Source of the DNA: Archilochus colubris
Taxonomy: Eukaryota > Chordata > Aves > Apodiformes > Trochilidae
Assembly: GCA_023079485.1 (NCBI GenBank)
Contig: CM041092.1
Coordinates: forward strand, 15,513,127 to 15,577,126
Length of the DNA: 64,000 nucleotides
Direction of reading: 5' to 3'
The translations under genes and the position numbers were made by a program. The notes beneath the pieces are model-generated. The model was given only the letters and a program-made list of their open reading frames with translations, made no database searches and was not told the DNA's origin. Positions 51,488-63,400 of the stretch are shown piece after piece; position 1 is the stretch's first letter, and each line of letters starts with the position of its first letter.

Positions 51488-53111
51488 CGATACAAGGATA
51501 TTTAAAATAAAGTACTTAACAGCAAGACTAACCTTGTTTAAAGGGAGCTGATGCAACTATCATTCCTCAGCCATCAGCATGTCCAATTTATGAAATACCA
51601 TTAAAAAATAGCAACCCATTTTGACTCTGCTGCCTACTACTGGTTAACAAAATGATCCTAGCACATAACCACTTGGTAGCCTAAGAAAATATGGAAACAC
51701 TTTGCATGTAATATCTCACTGTTGATCCCTTGCTGTTTGTGTCACAACACTCTTCACACAATAAATCATCTTGCCTGAAGTTAGTCACTTACCAAAAAGA
51801 TTCCTCTGCCATCCTCCCACCTTGTTACATTTGTTCTTAAAACTCTGAATAGATCCAGTATTGAAAAATTTGAAGAGTGGTTATGGCTGTGACCAGAAAA
51901 AATTACTATCTCCAAAAAGTGATGCTGCATGACTCCTGATTTATTTCTCCTCAGCTGTTTCCAGTTCCAATCTTCTCATATTAGAAATGGAAACAAAAAC
52001 CTGAGTTACAGTGTTCGTCTGTTCTGCCTTATTACTAGTGGAGAGGAAGCATGAGAATATTGCCATTATTCTGTTTGATTAATATTTTTTCAATATTCTT
52101 TTAAAAGTTTTTTTAAATAAAATTTACAATCTCTTAATCAAAGTTTGCTCCATCCAAACACAGATCTGAAGCCACCATTTTAATATCTCTGCACTCACAT
52201 GTGGATGAATTCACTCCAAAGAACAGGCTGTTTAAGGTGAAACTCATTCAAAAAAAAGATGATGGCAGGAAACAAGAAATAACTGTTGTTTGCAGCTTCC
52301 ATGCAAATTTTATGCCCCTAAAACTACGTACTAACCAATAAATAACTGGAACAGTTTGTACAGATAGGTGGCATTCAAGCTTCATATAGCAGTAAACATT
52401 AATAGAGGTTTCAACAATTGATATTTGTGGATTATGGAATTACAGATTTTAGCTTTCCAGCACAGATTTCTAGAGTATTTTGTAAGTATCCCTGGAGGAC
52501 TGAGGCTGAGAAACCAGATGTGTAGCACCAGAAAGTAGTTATAGTTAGAAAATCTCTCCTTCCCTGGACAATTCTTGTCTCAGTGATCCTCTTTTGCCAT
52601 CACAGCCACAGCAATGCTACCAGCAAAAGATGAAAGATGCCTGACAACTTTGTTCCCCTGGAACCACAGAGCTTTATACCATAGGGATAACTTTCATGTG
52701 GAAGAGACACAGAACTTTTTCCAGGAGTGGGTCCAAGATTTTGAAACTAATTGTCCCAGGATAGGAGAACACTCCCAAACCTCACTACCTTCAGGTCCCT
52801 TTGCATGTCAAGGGGTTGTCTTCTTGCCTCCTGTAAACTCACAGAGTTTGCCTCAGTGTAAACTCAGAGAATTGCATGAATATTTATTTAAGCCTTACCC
52901 AACTAAGTTGTTCTACTACTCCTACTCTTTGCAATGCTTAATCATAACTGGAAACTGTGCCAGCACTTATGAACATTTTCATGAGTATAAGAATGAAGGA
53001 TAGACAACAGGAATACATTCTCGTATCTCAATTGAGTATGGGGAGGGAGAGAGAGCAGAAAGGAGGGAGAGAAGGATGCAAGTTGTAGGACACATCAAAC
53101 CACAAATGAAA

Positions 53112-53162
53112 TAGCATGAAAAGTAGCCATGGATGTAGCATGAAAGTAGCATGAAAAGTAGC
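53112..53162. repeat. short tandem-like repeats of TAGCATGAAAAG
   Basis: The unit 'tagcatgaaaagtagc' occurs at 53112-53127 and 53147-53162. A shortened 'tagcatgaaag' version abuts the second copy (53136-53146), and 'tagc' is shared at the joints. This is a small cluster produced by slippage or local duplication. Confidence 0.8.
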
Positions 53163-54914
53163 TTGGCAACAGTAGATTTATGAACAGATCAGGCACTCAG
53201 AACTGACACCAGCATGAAAGCTGAGACAAGGGCAAGTTTGACAATTTTCAATACGCCACAGCCCAAAAGCAGAAAAGGACCCTTTCCTCCTTCAGTGAAG
53301 AAAAGGAGTAAAATCACCATAAAGGTAAAACAGGTCTTTGTAAATTAAAGATGGAAATTAAGCTTTTTTACTTTTTTTGGTGACTGGGACATATTCTATA
53401 GGAGCAAAAAGTCCTTGTTTATTAAGAAAATAGGGCATTGGGTCTGCAATCAAGGAAAATGAAGTAGTAGATGAAATCAGCAGCTATTCTTCTCCTGACC
53501 AAAGAAACTCAGATGTCTTCCAAAATTACTTTTAAAATTACTTGTTCTGATGAAATTTTTAGCTATAGGAAAGATGCCTGTCTCCCTTCCCTGTCTTTTT
53601 TTTTTTTTCCTTGTGTGTGGACTGTTTGTCAAATTACTATAACATTCTAAAAAACAATCCAGATACTTTGTGCATTTACAGACCATTCCCTGGACAGTCA
53701 TGACCTGCTCACCCTGAGAAGTCTATTCTCAATTTCCCAGCTAACTGGTGTCACCTGCTTTTCTTCCCTCTTGGATTTTCCAAGATGATCCTCAGAGAAG
53801 CAACAGCAATAACCTTCCAGTAAATACGTGCCCACAGACACATGAAACTACTGCTTGCTACTACAATATTGGCTTGCAGCAGGACTGCTAGCAGAAATCA
53901 TGGGGAAACTCATTTGGGATGACCACCATTCAGTGTGGTTTTAGTCCTGCCTAATTCATTCAGCACTGGAATCAGACTGTAACAACCACACCAGGCATCC
54001 TGGTTTCTGTTCTCCACCCAGCTCTGCACCTATCCTCATTGGTTCACCATATACTTGGTAGTATTATTTTTTAATTCTCTTTTATTTTTGTTTTCACAGA
54101 TGGGTACAGCTTCACCTTTGCCATTAAAACTTATGTCCCACTGTCAACACTTCCCTCCATCAGTGCCAGCAAGAGAGTGGGTGTACATCAGTGAACTGTA
54201 ATGGCAGGGCAGGGGGCAGTGGGTGGCACAGGCAGGAGCTGGAAGTGCCACACTTATCCTGAGGAGCTGAGAGCTGGGCTGCTGCAGATAGGAGCAGGGG
54301 AAGTGCTGAGTGATTGTGCAGCTGAGAGAGAACAGACCCTGCCTTATCCTGAAGTGGGAAGTTCAACCAGAATGGATTTTGCTGTTTCAAATTACAGGCT
54401 GGTGGCTCCAGGTGAACATGGAAGGGACTGCCACCTCCTAAAATAGCAGCAGCAGCAAGGGCAGCATGTTCAGATTGGGAGCATTATGGTGACATTTAGG
54501 AGTGAGGGTTGCTGAAAGATGGCCTTTGGATGCCAGGGTCACAGCCCATCAAGATGATGCTCACCACTGCCTGACTCTTTCTTCTGTCTTCTCCCCACCT
54601 CCATCAGGACCTAGGGAAAAGCATGTAGGAGCTGAGCTCTGTTGAATCAAGAACCAAATAAAATCCTGTGGTCAGGAATCCTTTCCTCCTCACTGCTCTC
54701 CCTTTTCTCACTGAACCCAAAATTTTGGCTACACAGAAGCTTAAATATTTTATTGCCACCCCCTGATCATTTACAAGAATGTAGTGACTGGCCTTAATGT
54801 TTTAATCCTCCCATTGCCTTCAAAAGCTTGTCATATTGTCACCAATACAGATTGTCTATCTCAAGGGTTTTCCTGCTTTGGCTGGGTTATGGCAGTAGGA
54901 TGGGGGTAGACAAA

Positions 54915-54939
54915 GGGGGGTATGGGGAAGGGTAGAGGG
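54915..54939 (+). other. putative G-quadruplex motif
   Basis: G runs at 54915-54920, 54924-54927, 54930-54932 and 54937-54939 are separated by loops of 3, 2 and 4 bases, with an extra GGGGG just upstream (54902-54906). Short loops make this a stronger prediction than the motif at 29.8 kb. Formation in the cell is not shown. Confidence 0.7.
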
Positions 54940-55280
54940 CTGGATCATTGCCAGGCTTTTAAAAGGCTGCTTAAGCATTTTTCTGTGGCTTGCAGGGTTT
55001 TACTCAGCAAAGTCTCCCAAGCCACAGAATGTGCCCCTGCTTGTATAATATTTCAAAGTCAAGATGATTAGACTATAAACCTCAGCCCTCTGGAAGCTGC
55101 TCTTTTGTCTCTGGGGTGTAAGGATACATTATTCCTCCTTGTCTAGTTCTTATCTCATTAATGCACTGCATTATTTCTGTTCTCCCTCTCCTGCTCCTGT
55201 ACACACACCTCCCTTTTTCCTTCTGCAGTTAATGGAGTAAGTGTGTGTCTTTAATCCTTTTCAAAGCTCAGGACTGTAAT

Positions 55281-55338
55281 GGGGGTGGGGTGTGTGCATT
55301 GCATATGCATGATGGAGTGAAGCCTTCCCCCCCACCCC
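55281..55338. repeat. inverted repeat with G/C arms around a TGCATATGCA palindrome
   Basis: GGGGTGGGG (55282-55290) is complementary to CCCCACCCC (55330-55338). The 39-base spacer carries the perfect ten-base palindrome TGCATATGCA (55300-55309). Upstream, 55180-55230 is C/T-rich. The arms could also bind KLF/SP-type zinc fingers, which prefer GGGGTGGGG-like (CACCC-box) sites; that is an inference from the motif. Confidence 0.6.
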
Positions 55339-56024
55339 TACCTACCTACTTTCTTTACTCAGTTTGGCACACTGTTGTACCCCATGACTTGCAAAATCGT
55401 CCAGCACTCCAGGTCTCCACTCCACTAGAGAGCGTCATGTTAACTCGGGGCTCAAGCCCTGCCTGTCCAAACTGTATGGATCCTCAAAGCCCTAACTGCA
55501 TGTGTTTGCTCTTTCTTATCTGCATGCCTCCTTCTCAAAATATATCATCATCCTGCCATCCCAGGAACTGACTCCATCTTGCAGTTCATTTCTCTTATAT
55601 GGAGCAGAGGGATGCCCTCTTATGCCTGCATAATGCACACAAGAATCACATGCAAAAGTTTGGAAAGAGCATATTTTGTGCAGATAGGAGTCACTGGAAT
55701 GGGCCAGGAATACTTCACAAAGACACTGACCCAGGGAAATGGCTCCAGTTGGACTGAACAGGAAGATCTTCAAAGTTTCAGAGAAGCTGAACACTATGGT
55801 TAAAAGAAATGCCAGGATATAAGAAAGGGAGAACATTCACTTTGGATTTAAAGCAAAAGGAGAAATGAGGCTATCCAGACTCCACTTTTATCTCTCCCAA
55901 TGGCTTTTATTATACCATTGTGAACATCCCATCCAGCCAAGTATGATGTTTAGCAATACCCAACATGTAGTTCCCTGGTTTGTACTCTACTCCCCGTCTA
56001 TCTATAGAATATCTTGTCCCTTGC

Positions 56025-56125
56025 CTTATACTTCAATTGCAAACTCCTTGGGGCATAATCTGGCTTTTTTTCCTTTACCATTTCTACAGCATCTGGCATA
56101 CAATGGTCCATGGCTTAGCACCCCC
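56025..56125 (+). repeat. MIR/L2-type 3' tail fragment
   Basis: The stretch 'tcaattgcaaactccttggg', 'gcataatctggctttttttc' and 'acagcatctggcatacaatg' matches the ancient tail 'attgtaaactccttggggcagggactg...cagcacctagcacaatgggg'. The same tail type closes the MIR copy at 3.7 kb. The SINE body upstream is not recognisable, so it may be an L2-like LINE end rather than a SINE. Confidence 0.65.
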
Positions 56126-57794
56126 TTGCGTTGTACAAATTCAAACCAGCAGCAAAACAACAGAGGTTAGGATCTAAATTTTCCTCACTGAGCTGCAGAG
56201 CCCCGTCCCTAGACTGGAAAAAGAAATGGTGGAGCCCATCTGCTAGTGGGCAGTGACATGCAGATGTCAGTGGAGTTTGCTGACTGGATAAAATGCTCCA
56301 GCATCACTTACTAGAAGTGCTGGGAGTCACACAGACTACAAAGAGATAGCAGATCATGTTGCTGTCCTCACTGCAGTCCCTCCCAGATGCTCCCTCTGAT
56401 CTTAAGTGGTGGCATCCCTATTATTTTACTCTCAGAATTTCCAGTGCTCAGTGTGGGGCCTGCAAACAAGGCTTTGATTGGTATCATTAACATTTCTGAG
56501 GAAGCGCTGCAGATTCCTGGCAATATAGCCCCCAGAGCACCTTAGCAGGGAGAAAAAATAGGACGCAATGGCATTTCATTCTGCAGGCATGCAAAAGAGG
56601 ATGGATTGAGAATGCCTGTGACAGACCAGCTATAAAATGCATGGTAGGAACACACTCCAGAGCAAGAAAGTGAAAAAATTTGTCGCCCAATGAAAAAGCG
56701 AAATTTGATCAGAGTTAGCCAAAGGAATCTGTCCCACAAAGTGCTTTCCTGGGGCTGCTCAGTGCTCTCTCTGTAGTAACTGAACACTATTGGCAGGGAT
56801 CTCCTCACGGTCTCTCTCTTCCTCTTCCAGGAACCATTACCCCCTTCCTGATTTCATTAGAAATTACAGTATTTATTTTGTACTGACTGAGGAGGAGAGG
56901 AAGAAGAAACACTCTTATTTTACCCACTAAGCAAAAGAAGATTTTTTCCTCTCTCTTCTCCACTCACCTAGAAGTTAACCCTCAAAGATTTCACATTTCC
57001 CCTCTCCTCCAGTTAGTAATGGCCTTGGCTGCAGTCTCAGCTAGAGGGAGGCTGCAACCCCAAGCAGACACAGAAATTCACTCAGTCAAAATCTCAGAAC
57101 TCTGTTTTACTACTCATTCTCCTCTAAGACCTTTGGGACAGGTTTTAATAGCACACCAGTGTCACCAAGTCTCAATAAAAAAAGGAGGACAAACTTTACC
57201 CAAATTCTTTCCCTTGGCCTCAGTGGATGGCCAACGTCTAACATTCCCAGATTGCACAGAGACCAATTGCTGCAAAGCACACAAAAACTGTTATGTTCGA
57301 TATTCTTTAATTACAGCAATGTATAGTCATTGCTGTAGTCAAATTGCACAAGGCACAATGGTTCAGAGGAGTCAAGAGAAAAAAAAAAGCCTGAAACAGA
57401 TTGTCAGTACCAGCTTAAAGAGAAGGACAAGTTTTTAGTTCTCCTCCATAAAATTCCTGCAAACTGTGATGCTGATTTTAATAGTATTTTCATATTACTA
57501 AAGGCGAGAGTCCACAAAACCCAGAATATTTCCGCATGAGCACATCTGGTTTTAAAGGTAATTAATGCTTTCAGACAGGCAATCAACATTGCAATTATTC
57601 TAATGTTTGCACATAGTCAAATGTTCAGCAAAAGCAGACAGAGTATGCTCAATTTTGATGTTTCTTTGAGCTTCCATGGAAAAATATGTCTTGTGATTTT
57701 CAAATATTTGACTTTTGAACATTTGTAAATATTTGAGTTAAATATATCACATAGGAGCAGAAATATTCCTGGTACTAACTTATGCTATAGTGCT

Positions 57795-57935
57795 TGCCAT
57801 GGGTAGATCTCAGGGTGTTTTCCAAAAGTGAGGAACAGGATTCTGATTTCCCAGATGGGGAAACTGAGGCCAAAAGAAGTGGTGCAATCATCCCAAGTGC
57901 ATGTGGGCATTCATAGCGTTAGGAACACAGTCATG
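57795..57935 (-). repeat. MIR-type SINE fragment (antisense)
   Basis: It contains 'agatctcagggtgttttcca' (the 'atctcaaagtgctttacaaa' block) followed by 'cccagatggggaaactgagg', the most recognisable antisense MIR core. Then comes 'gtggtgcaatcatcccaagt', matching 'ttaagtgacttgcccaaggtc'. The blocks are in correct order and spacing. It overlaps in family position with the fragment at 32.3 kb and has the same orientation. Confidence 0.75.
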
Positions 57936-58610
57936 ATTTTTGAGGGCAAGGTCTGTGTTTTACTCACAATCTCAGTATGCCGTGGCTGCCCCAAGCAACT
58001 CCACAACAAAAATAGATTTTCACCTGCAAGTCTCAGCACAATTCCCAGCATTCCCTCACTTCTCTTTTGAAAGAAACCGTGAAATCTCAGCTTCAGATCC
58101 TGAGACATGAAGCCCCTCCTGCCAACCTCCACTGGCTACATTCTTGAAAGAGTTCAAGTCATCAATCACTAAATACAATTAGTAGTTTCTCTGAGGAGTT
58201 GTTCTATACATTTGTTAGTTTTTAAAGCAAAAATCTGAGCAGAGGGAGGACAGATTGAAACTGTGAAGATAGCCCAATGGATGAGCACTAATAGGGATTC
58301 TGGGATCTATGTGTTTACCTTACTGGAATATTTTTCCAGATGCTGTGTACTGTGGGATTCAAACTGAAGGCAGGTGACACAGGCCTAGAAACTGTTTGCA
58401 AAAAGAAATAAAAACACACAAAAGTACGATGCAAATATGGGCTGATATCATCACCTGTGCTTGCAAATGCTAAAAGGCTCTTGAGCTTTTGCACAAAAGC
58501 AAACTAACATGTAAGTGTCTCAGGAAAGACCACAAAAGTCCACTGTGCACAAAAGATTTTGCACCGAGCATTTAAATGTGTCATCAACACAAGTCCTCAC
58601 AGAGACCCAT

Positions 58611-58629
58611 TGTGTGTGTGTGTGTGTGT
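58611..58629. repeat. (TG)n microsatellite
   Basis: Nine and a half perfect TG units. On the plus strand it translates as the 'VCVCVCV' run in a 113-codon frame (58559-58900), which is discounted. Confidence 0.95.
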
Positions 58630-60382
58630 ATTTGGTTTCTTAGACAATAAAGGACAGATTTCCTGGCACTTACAAAGAGGGGTAATGCTGAGCTATGCTA
58701 ATTGGCATCATCTGGTGAGCCTACCCCGGTGCCATTTGAATGAAATCCTGGTGGATTCTCCAAGTGCTGTCCCCCATGCAGGACAGTCTGGTTTCAAACT
58801 GGTCGCCTTGCTGCAGCCTAAATTCTGGTTGGCAGCCAGTTGTAGACCTTGCCAAGAATCCTCTCTTCCTTCAGTGCATTTTTCCCTAGCTCTAAAATGA
58901 AAATCTCAGAAGGGGAGGGAGGGGGATTATTTGAATCGGAACTGAGTAAAATGCTTCAGGCCTTTAGTAACTGCGCTTCAGCAGCAATCTAGGACTGTAG
59001 TTTGTTAGCAGTGCTTGAAATATGTGTACAGTTGCCCTGTCTTTGATGCAGGTACAGAAAACAATTCTTGTTTGTTGCACAGGCAGCAGAGGAAGCTGCA
59101 ACTTCCGACTAGCTGTAAAATACATATTTCCTCCTGGATGTGTTCGTGTCTCAGCTTCTGAGTGCATAGGAATGGCAGTTACTGAGCTGCATTAACAGCC
59201 TTATATTCACAGGAGAGACCAGAAAGTAATAAGGCACAAGGCCTTAATTAACCATTTGTCGGATGTTACAGTTAATTCCCTTGCAAGGCAGTTAGGTGAA
59301 ATGCAGCCCTGCTGGGATCAGTCAGCAACAATTAGCCCTTCCTTGCCAGAGGGAGGGTCATACTTTGCCAGCCTGGCCTGCTGAGACCTGTTTGATACCA
59401 CTCTCCACACTCTGGGAAGGCCAAAATGGAGGGTAGGTATAGGAGAGCTTGTCTCTCCCCTCTGATGCTCCCCTGTAAACAGAGGGCATGCAGCTTGTGC
59501 CATGAGGGCTCCTCACAGCGTGGCTGAGAGGAGCTGCAAACACACATGGATGGCATCTGCTCACTCCCCTTTCTTCTTTTATGCTCCTTCCTCCTCGCTC
59601 CAGGCAGACTTTGTATCTCCATTCCCTTCCGTTTTCCTGCTGGAAGCCACTGGCTTATGCGCAGAGAGAAACTCTGGCATGAGGACAGCTGCCCAGCTGC
59701 CAGAATGGTGGGAACTTGCTCCACAAGTGCGACTGCTGAGCACCACACTGATCTGAATCCCGGGGATAAATAATATTTTCATGCATCTGGGAGTCAGAGA
59801 ATGAAGCAAAACAAAGCTGCACTAATACCACACCTCATGGGAAGTATTGTCCTAAAAGTTCCCACTTTGTCAGCTATAGATAACAAGGACTGGACTGCAG
59901 ACACATGAGAGTTATCTTCCCCTCCCTTGCCATGCTCCTAAAGACATATGGATAAACTGAGCCTGGGTCATGGCAAGCCTGATGATACTTGACTGTATTT
60001 TGAGTACATCTTTGTCATTTCTCTAATCACAAAAGTTATGTGGGCAGCAATGCAGGAAACCTTGTGTCATTACAGAAAGTAATGGGGTTTATCAAGCCTC
60101 CCCGTGAGACACACACACAAGGACAGACTGAATTTGCCACTCCCTTGCCCCCCAAAACGTGATCGCAAATTGCAAAGGGAATCCAGCTGGAAGGTGTTGC
60201 CCATCTGTTCTGGTGTAGGAAAAGTGACAGGATGGGGTGGGTAAAGATCTAAGATTTCATGGGCTGTCTCCTTCTGAAGGAAATCACCTCCCCTGGTCTG
60301 CTGAAGGGCTGGGAGGGGATGCCTCTAGGACATCAGGCTGACAGTTTTGTCAGCAGTGAGAGAAGTTCATACACCCTTGGCT

Positions 60383-60420
60383 GAGACAGAGACAGAGACA
60401 GACACAGACACAGATACATA
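60383..60420. repeat. imperfect (GACACA/GAGACA)n microsatellite
   Basis: About six hexamer units, 'gagaca' first and 'gacaca' later, decaying into 'gatacatacacc'. Translated it gives the 'ETETETDTDTDTYT' stretch of a 96-codon frame (60347-60637), which explains that frame's low complexity. Confidence 0.9.
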
Positions 60421-63400
60421 CACCAGCACTAAAAGCCCTCTTTGCTTCCCAGAGTGTGGGCCTCTGTTTTGCCAAAGCCCTATCACTCAACATTTTTTAC
60501 ACCAGGGATGGGATTCATGGTTGGGCCAGTGGCTTTCTGCTGTTCCCCATGGTGGACCAAATTGGCACGAGGCAGTGAGGGAGCCACCATACCAGCAAAA
60601 GAGAAAAGTAAGGACTTTGGAGGGCTCTAATCTGTAGTCCTGAGCTGACCTAAGGGTCTGAAAATAGTCTTCATGCTTCAAAAGCTGCCTTGAGGCAACA
60701 GGTCACCTTCACAAGTGGTAAAACCTCTCTCAGCTCCAGCGTGCAGCCAGGCCAAGCCAGCTTTGAAACAAATGAGACAAGTTTCCTGCTCAACCCCAGA
60801 GAGGATCCCTTCGTAGCCATCAAGTGGAAAAACGCTGGGTTGCCTTTCACCTGAATCCCAGAAATCTATCTGGGAATTGCAGCAGAATTGGGTGTATCCT
60901 TTTGCTTTCCTTTTTTAACTTATGTCACAGGATAATCCCAACTTTTCCTTCAGAAGAGGGAACCCTTCAAATTATAACGAAGGATACAAATCTCCTGGCA
61001 ATGGGTACCAAGCCCTTCTCTCCAGAATCCTTCCAAGGGGTAACATGAGGGGTAAAGTGAATGAGAAGCAGATGGCAGGAAACACATCCCAGAGGAACGA
61101 TGGATATTTCTGCGGTGACCCACCAGGGAAAGGTTTGGAAGCGCTGACACTTTTATAGCATTCTGTTTTATTGTGCAGAGCATTTTTTTCTTGTTAGTTA
61201 TATTTTGGCTTATCCAGGCAACATATTTCTGAAGGACAAGAGACATGTACCCTACATGCCCATCTGCAACAATGGAGGCACAGATAGCAGCCAAGGACTG
61301 AGCTGGACATACCTGGCCCAATTCTCTCTCAACCAAAATAGTTTATGCTGGAAAAATCACCAAAATGAAGACCCAAGACCCTCCATTTTTACAGAACAGA
61401 TATATGTGAAAAGACTGGCATGCCCACATGCTGCCTGCAGTATTGCTCTTCTAGTTGCATCAAGACAGAAGGGGTCACCATGTTGAACACAAACAGATTT
61501 TCCTTTCATCATCGAATGTGGAATTCAGCTCAGTTTCCTCTCTACCTTGTTGTGTGGCACTTCATGAACTAAAAGTTCTTTTTCTACACATTCACAAGGG
61601 ACATTCCCAGGACTTCAGCTTCTTATGCTTTTTCTTAGCCCACTCCAAAGACTACCCTAGGCCATTTACCTTAAGATATCCAACAAGAAACTGCCCTATT
61701 TTTCTTCAGATTGTCCCAGGGAAAAACTGAAAAAAATCCCCAAAGCACCCATATCTTTGGCCTCTCTTCCCATAATCTCTTACAGTGCAGCCTATAACCC
61801 CTATAGATAGACTAGAAGTCCCTGGATAATTTAGGTCTGGGATGACTGCAGAGAGTGGATGCTCTATACCTGAAGCCACGAATGATATTAAAAGCCAGCA
61901 AAGCATATAGATGTCAGAGATGCAGGCATGAGATCTGTGCAAAAAAGTCCTCAGATTTAGAGTGCAGAGCATGCTGGGAACACAGAACTGCAGTGAAGAG
62001 GAGCAGTCTTGGCATACTCCTCACAGACAGCATCTGCAAGTGACTTTGCTAATTCATCAAAATAGCCAGATGAAAGCCAGGGACTAACCTCACTGTACAT
62101 GGAGATTTATCAGCTCTCTGAAGAGAATGAAATAAACACAACTGCTGCCTTTCAAAGCTGTTCTGGTTTTTCTCCTTACAAAGATGATAAGGCCTCCAGG
62201 ATACTGGAATGGATTCTTGCCTCCCCTATTCTTTTAAAAACGAAGAGTTTCCCATAATACAGACAACTGAATAAAGGGTAGAAGGACAGACTAACTTTAT
62301 AACCTTCCATTTTGCCCACAGGATATTTATGTTTGGCTACACAATCCAGTGGGATCCTGCATAGTTTCCATCTTGGTGAATGTGGAGATCCTAGCAAAGG
62401 ACTCGATAATTTCACTTTTGTCATCAGCAGCTACCAAACCTACTATCACTTTAGTAATGTGAACATGCTATCCATCTTCTTTAGCGTTGTGCAGAAGACA
62501 AATTCTCTGAGAAGGACCATTCCAGATGCCTATTGTTGAAGGACACACCCCATTAGGGAACTGTATCTGCATGGTTACCACATTCTCAGAAGACAAATTC
62601 AAAAAGAGCCAGGCACAGAGCATGTGCATCAGGAGTGTGAGTCTATCAAGAGCATTGATCTCTGCTTTTCTTAGTACTCAAATGATGAGCCTGGACCTCG
62701 TGACATTCAAAGTCCATTTTTCTTGAGAGCTGTCAGCAGCTGTTTAGAGAAGTATTTTAACTAAGTTGTGAAAAAGAAAAAAAAGAGAAGCAAGAAAAAG
62801 CCAATGAATTTCCCCCGCTGCCCAATTGCAAAATGTTTCCACTATTAGGTTCCAGCTCCTAAGTACAAACATCAGGTTTCTATAGTTTTAAAATTAAATT
62901 GACTCTGGAATAAAGCAGAACCAGTTGCAGAGGCTTCACAGGGGTGGTTGATGGCACCTTATAGACTTGTTGAGGCCTTCTCTAACCTGCAGTCCATGTT
63001 CCTTTCCTCAAAAGCCACAGAAAGCAGCTCTAAGTCACAGCTCTTCCTTTTCTACCCTGGCCAACTAGAAACTTTATAACATGAAATTCTTGACAGTAAG
63101 GATAGGCAGCCTTCATTAATATTTACTTTCCCTGCTACTGCTTCCTATTTCATTGTCTTGTTGAAGGACTTTCCAAGAGTTATAAGAAAAGTACCTTGGT
63201 ATCTTTTTAAACCAACAATAATAATTATGATATGTAAACAAATAAACTTGAGGGATGCACTGTGACTATCAGTTATTTACTATAGGGTCAACCAGTTATA
63301 TTTTCTGTTATTATCTTTGACAAAGAACACAACCATGAACACATTACTTTTGTGTTGCTTCCTGTGTAGGGGCTTTAGTGTTCTCTGATGAAGTACAATG

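Larger units (their letters stand above)
46891..56024. other. non-coding unique sequence, no gene seen
   Basis: About 9.1 kb without a supportable gene, containing the (CCAT)n, A-rich, tandem, G-quadruplex and inverted-repeat features listed separately. A T run lies at 53596-53608. The 129-codon frame at 52614-53003 (plus) shows no domain, no repeat and no flanking splice logic that I can support. Confidence 0.55.

Noticed and set aside
52614..53003. 129-codon plus-strand frame
   Set aside because: Varied composition, but no known motif and no evidence of splicing or a promoter; length compatible with chance.
56812..56830. Strong splice-acceptor-like pyrimidine tract ending in CAG
   Set aside because: No convincing donor or open frame follows within a normal exon length.
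60347..60637. 96-codon frame with ET/DT repeats
   Set aside because: The repeats are translation of a hexamer microsatellite.
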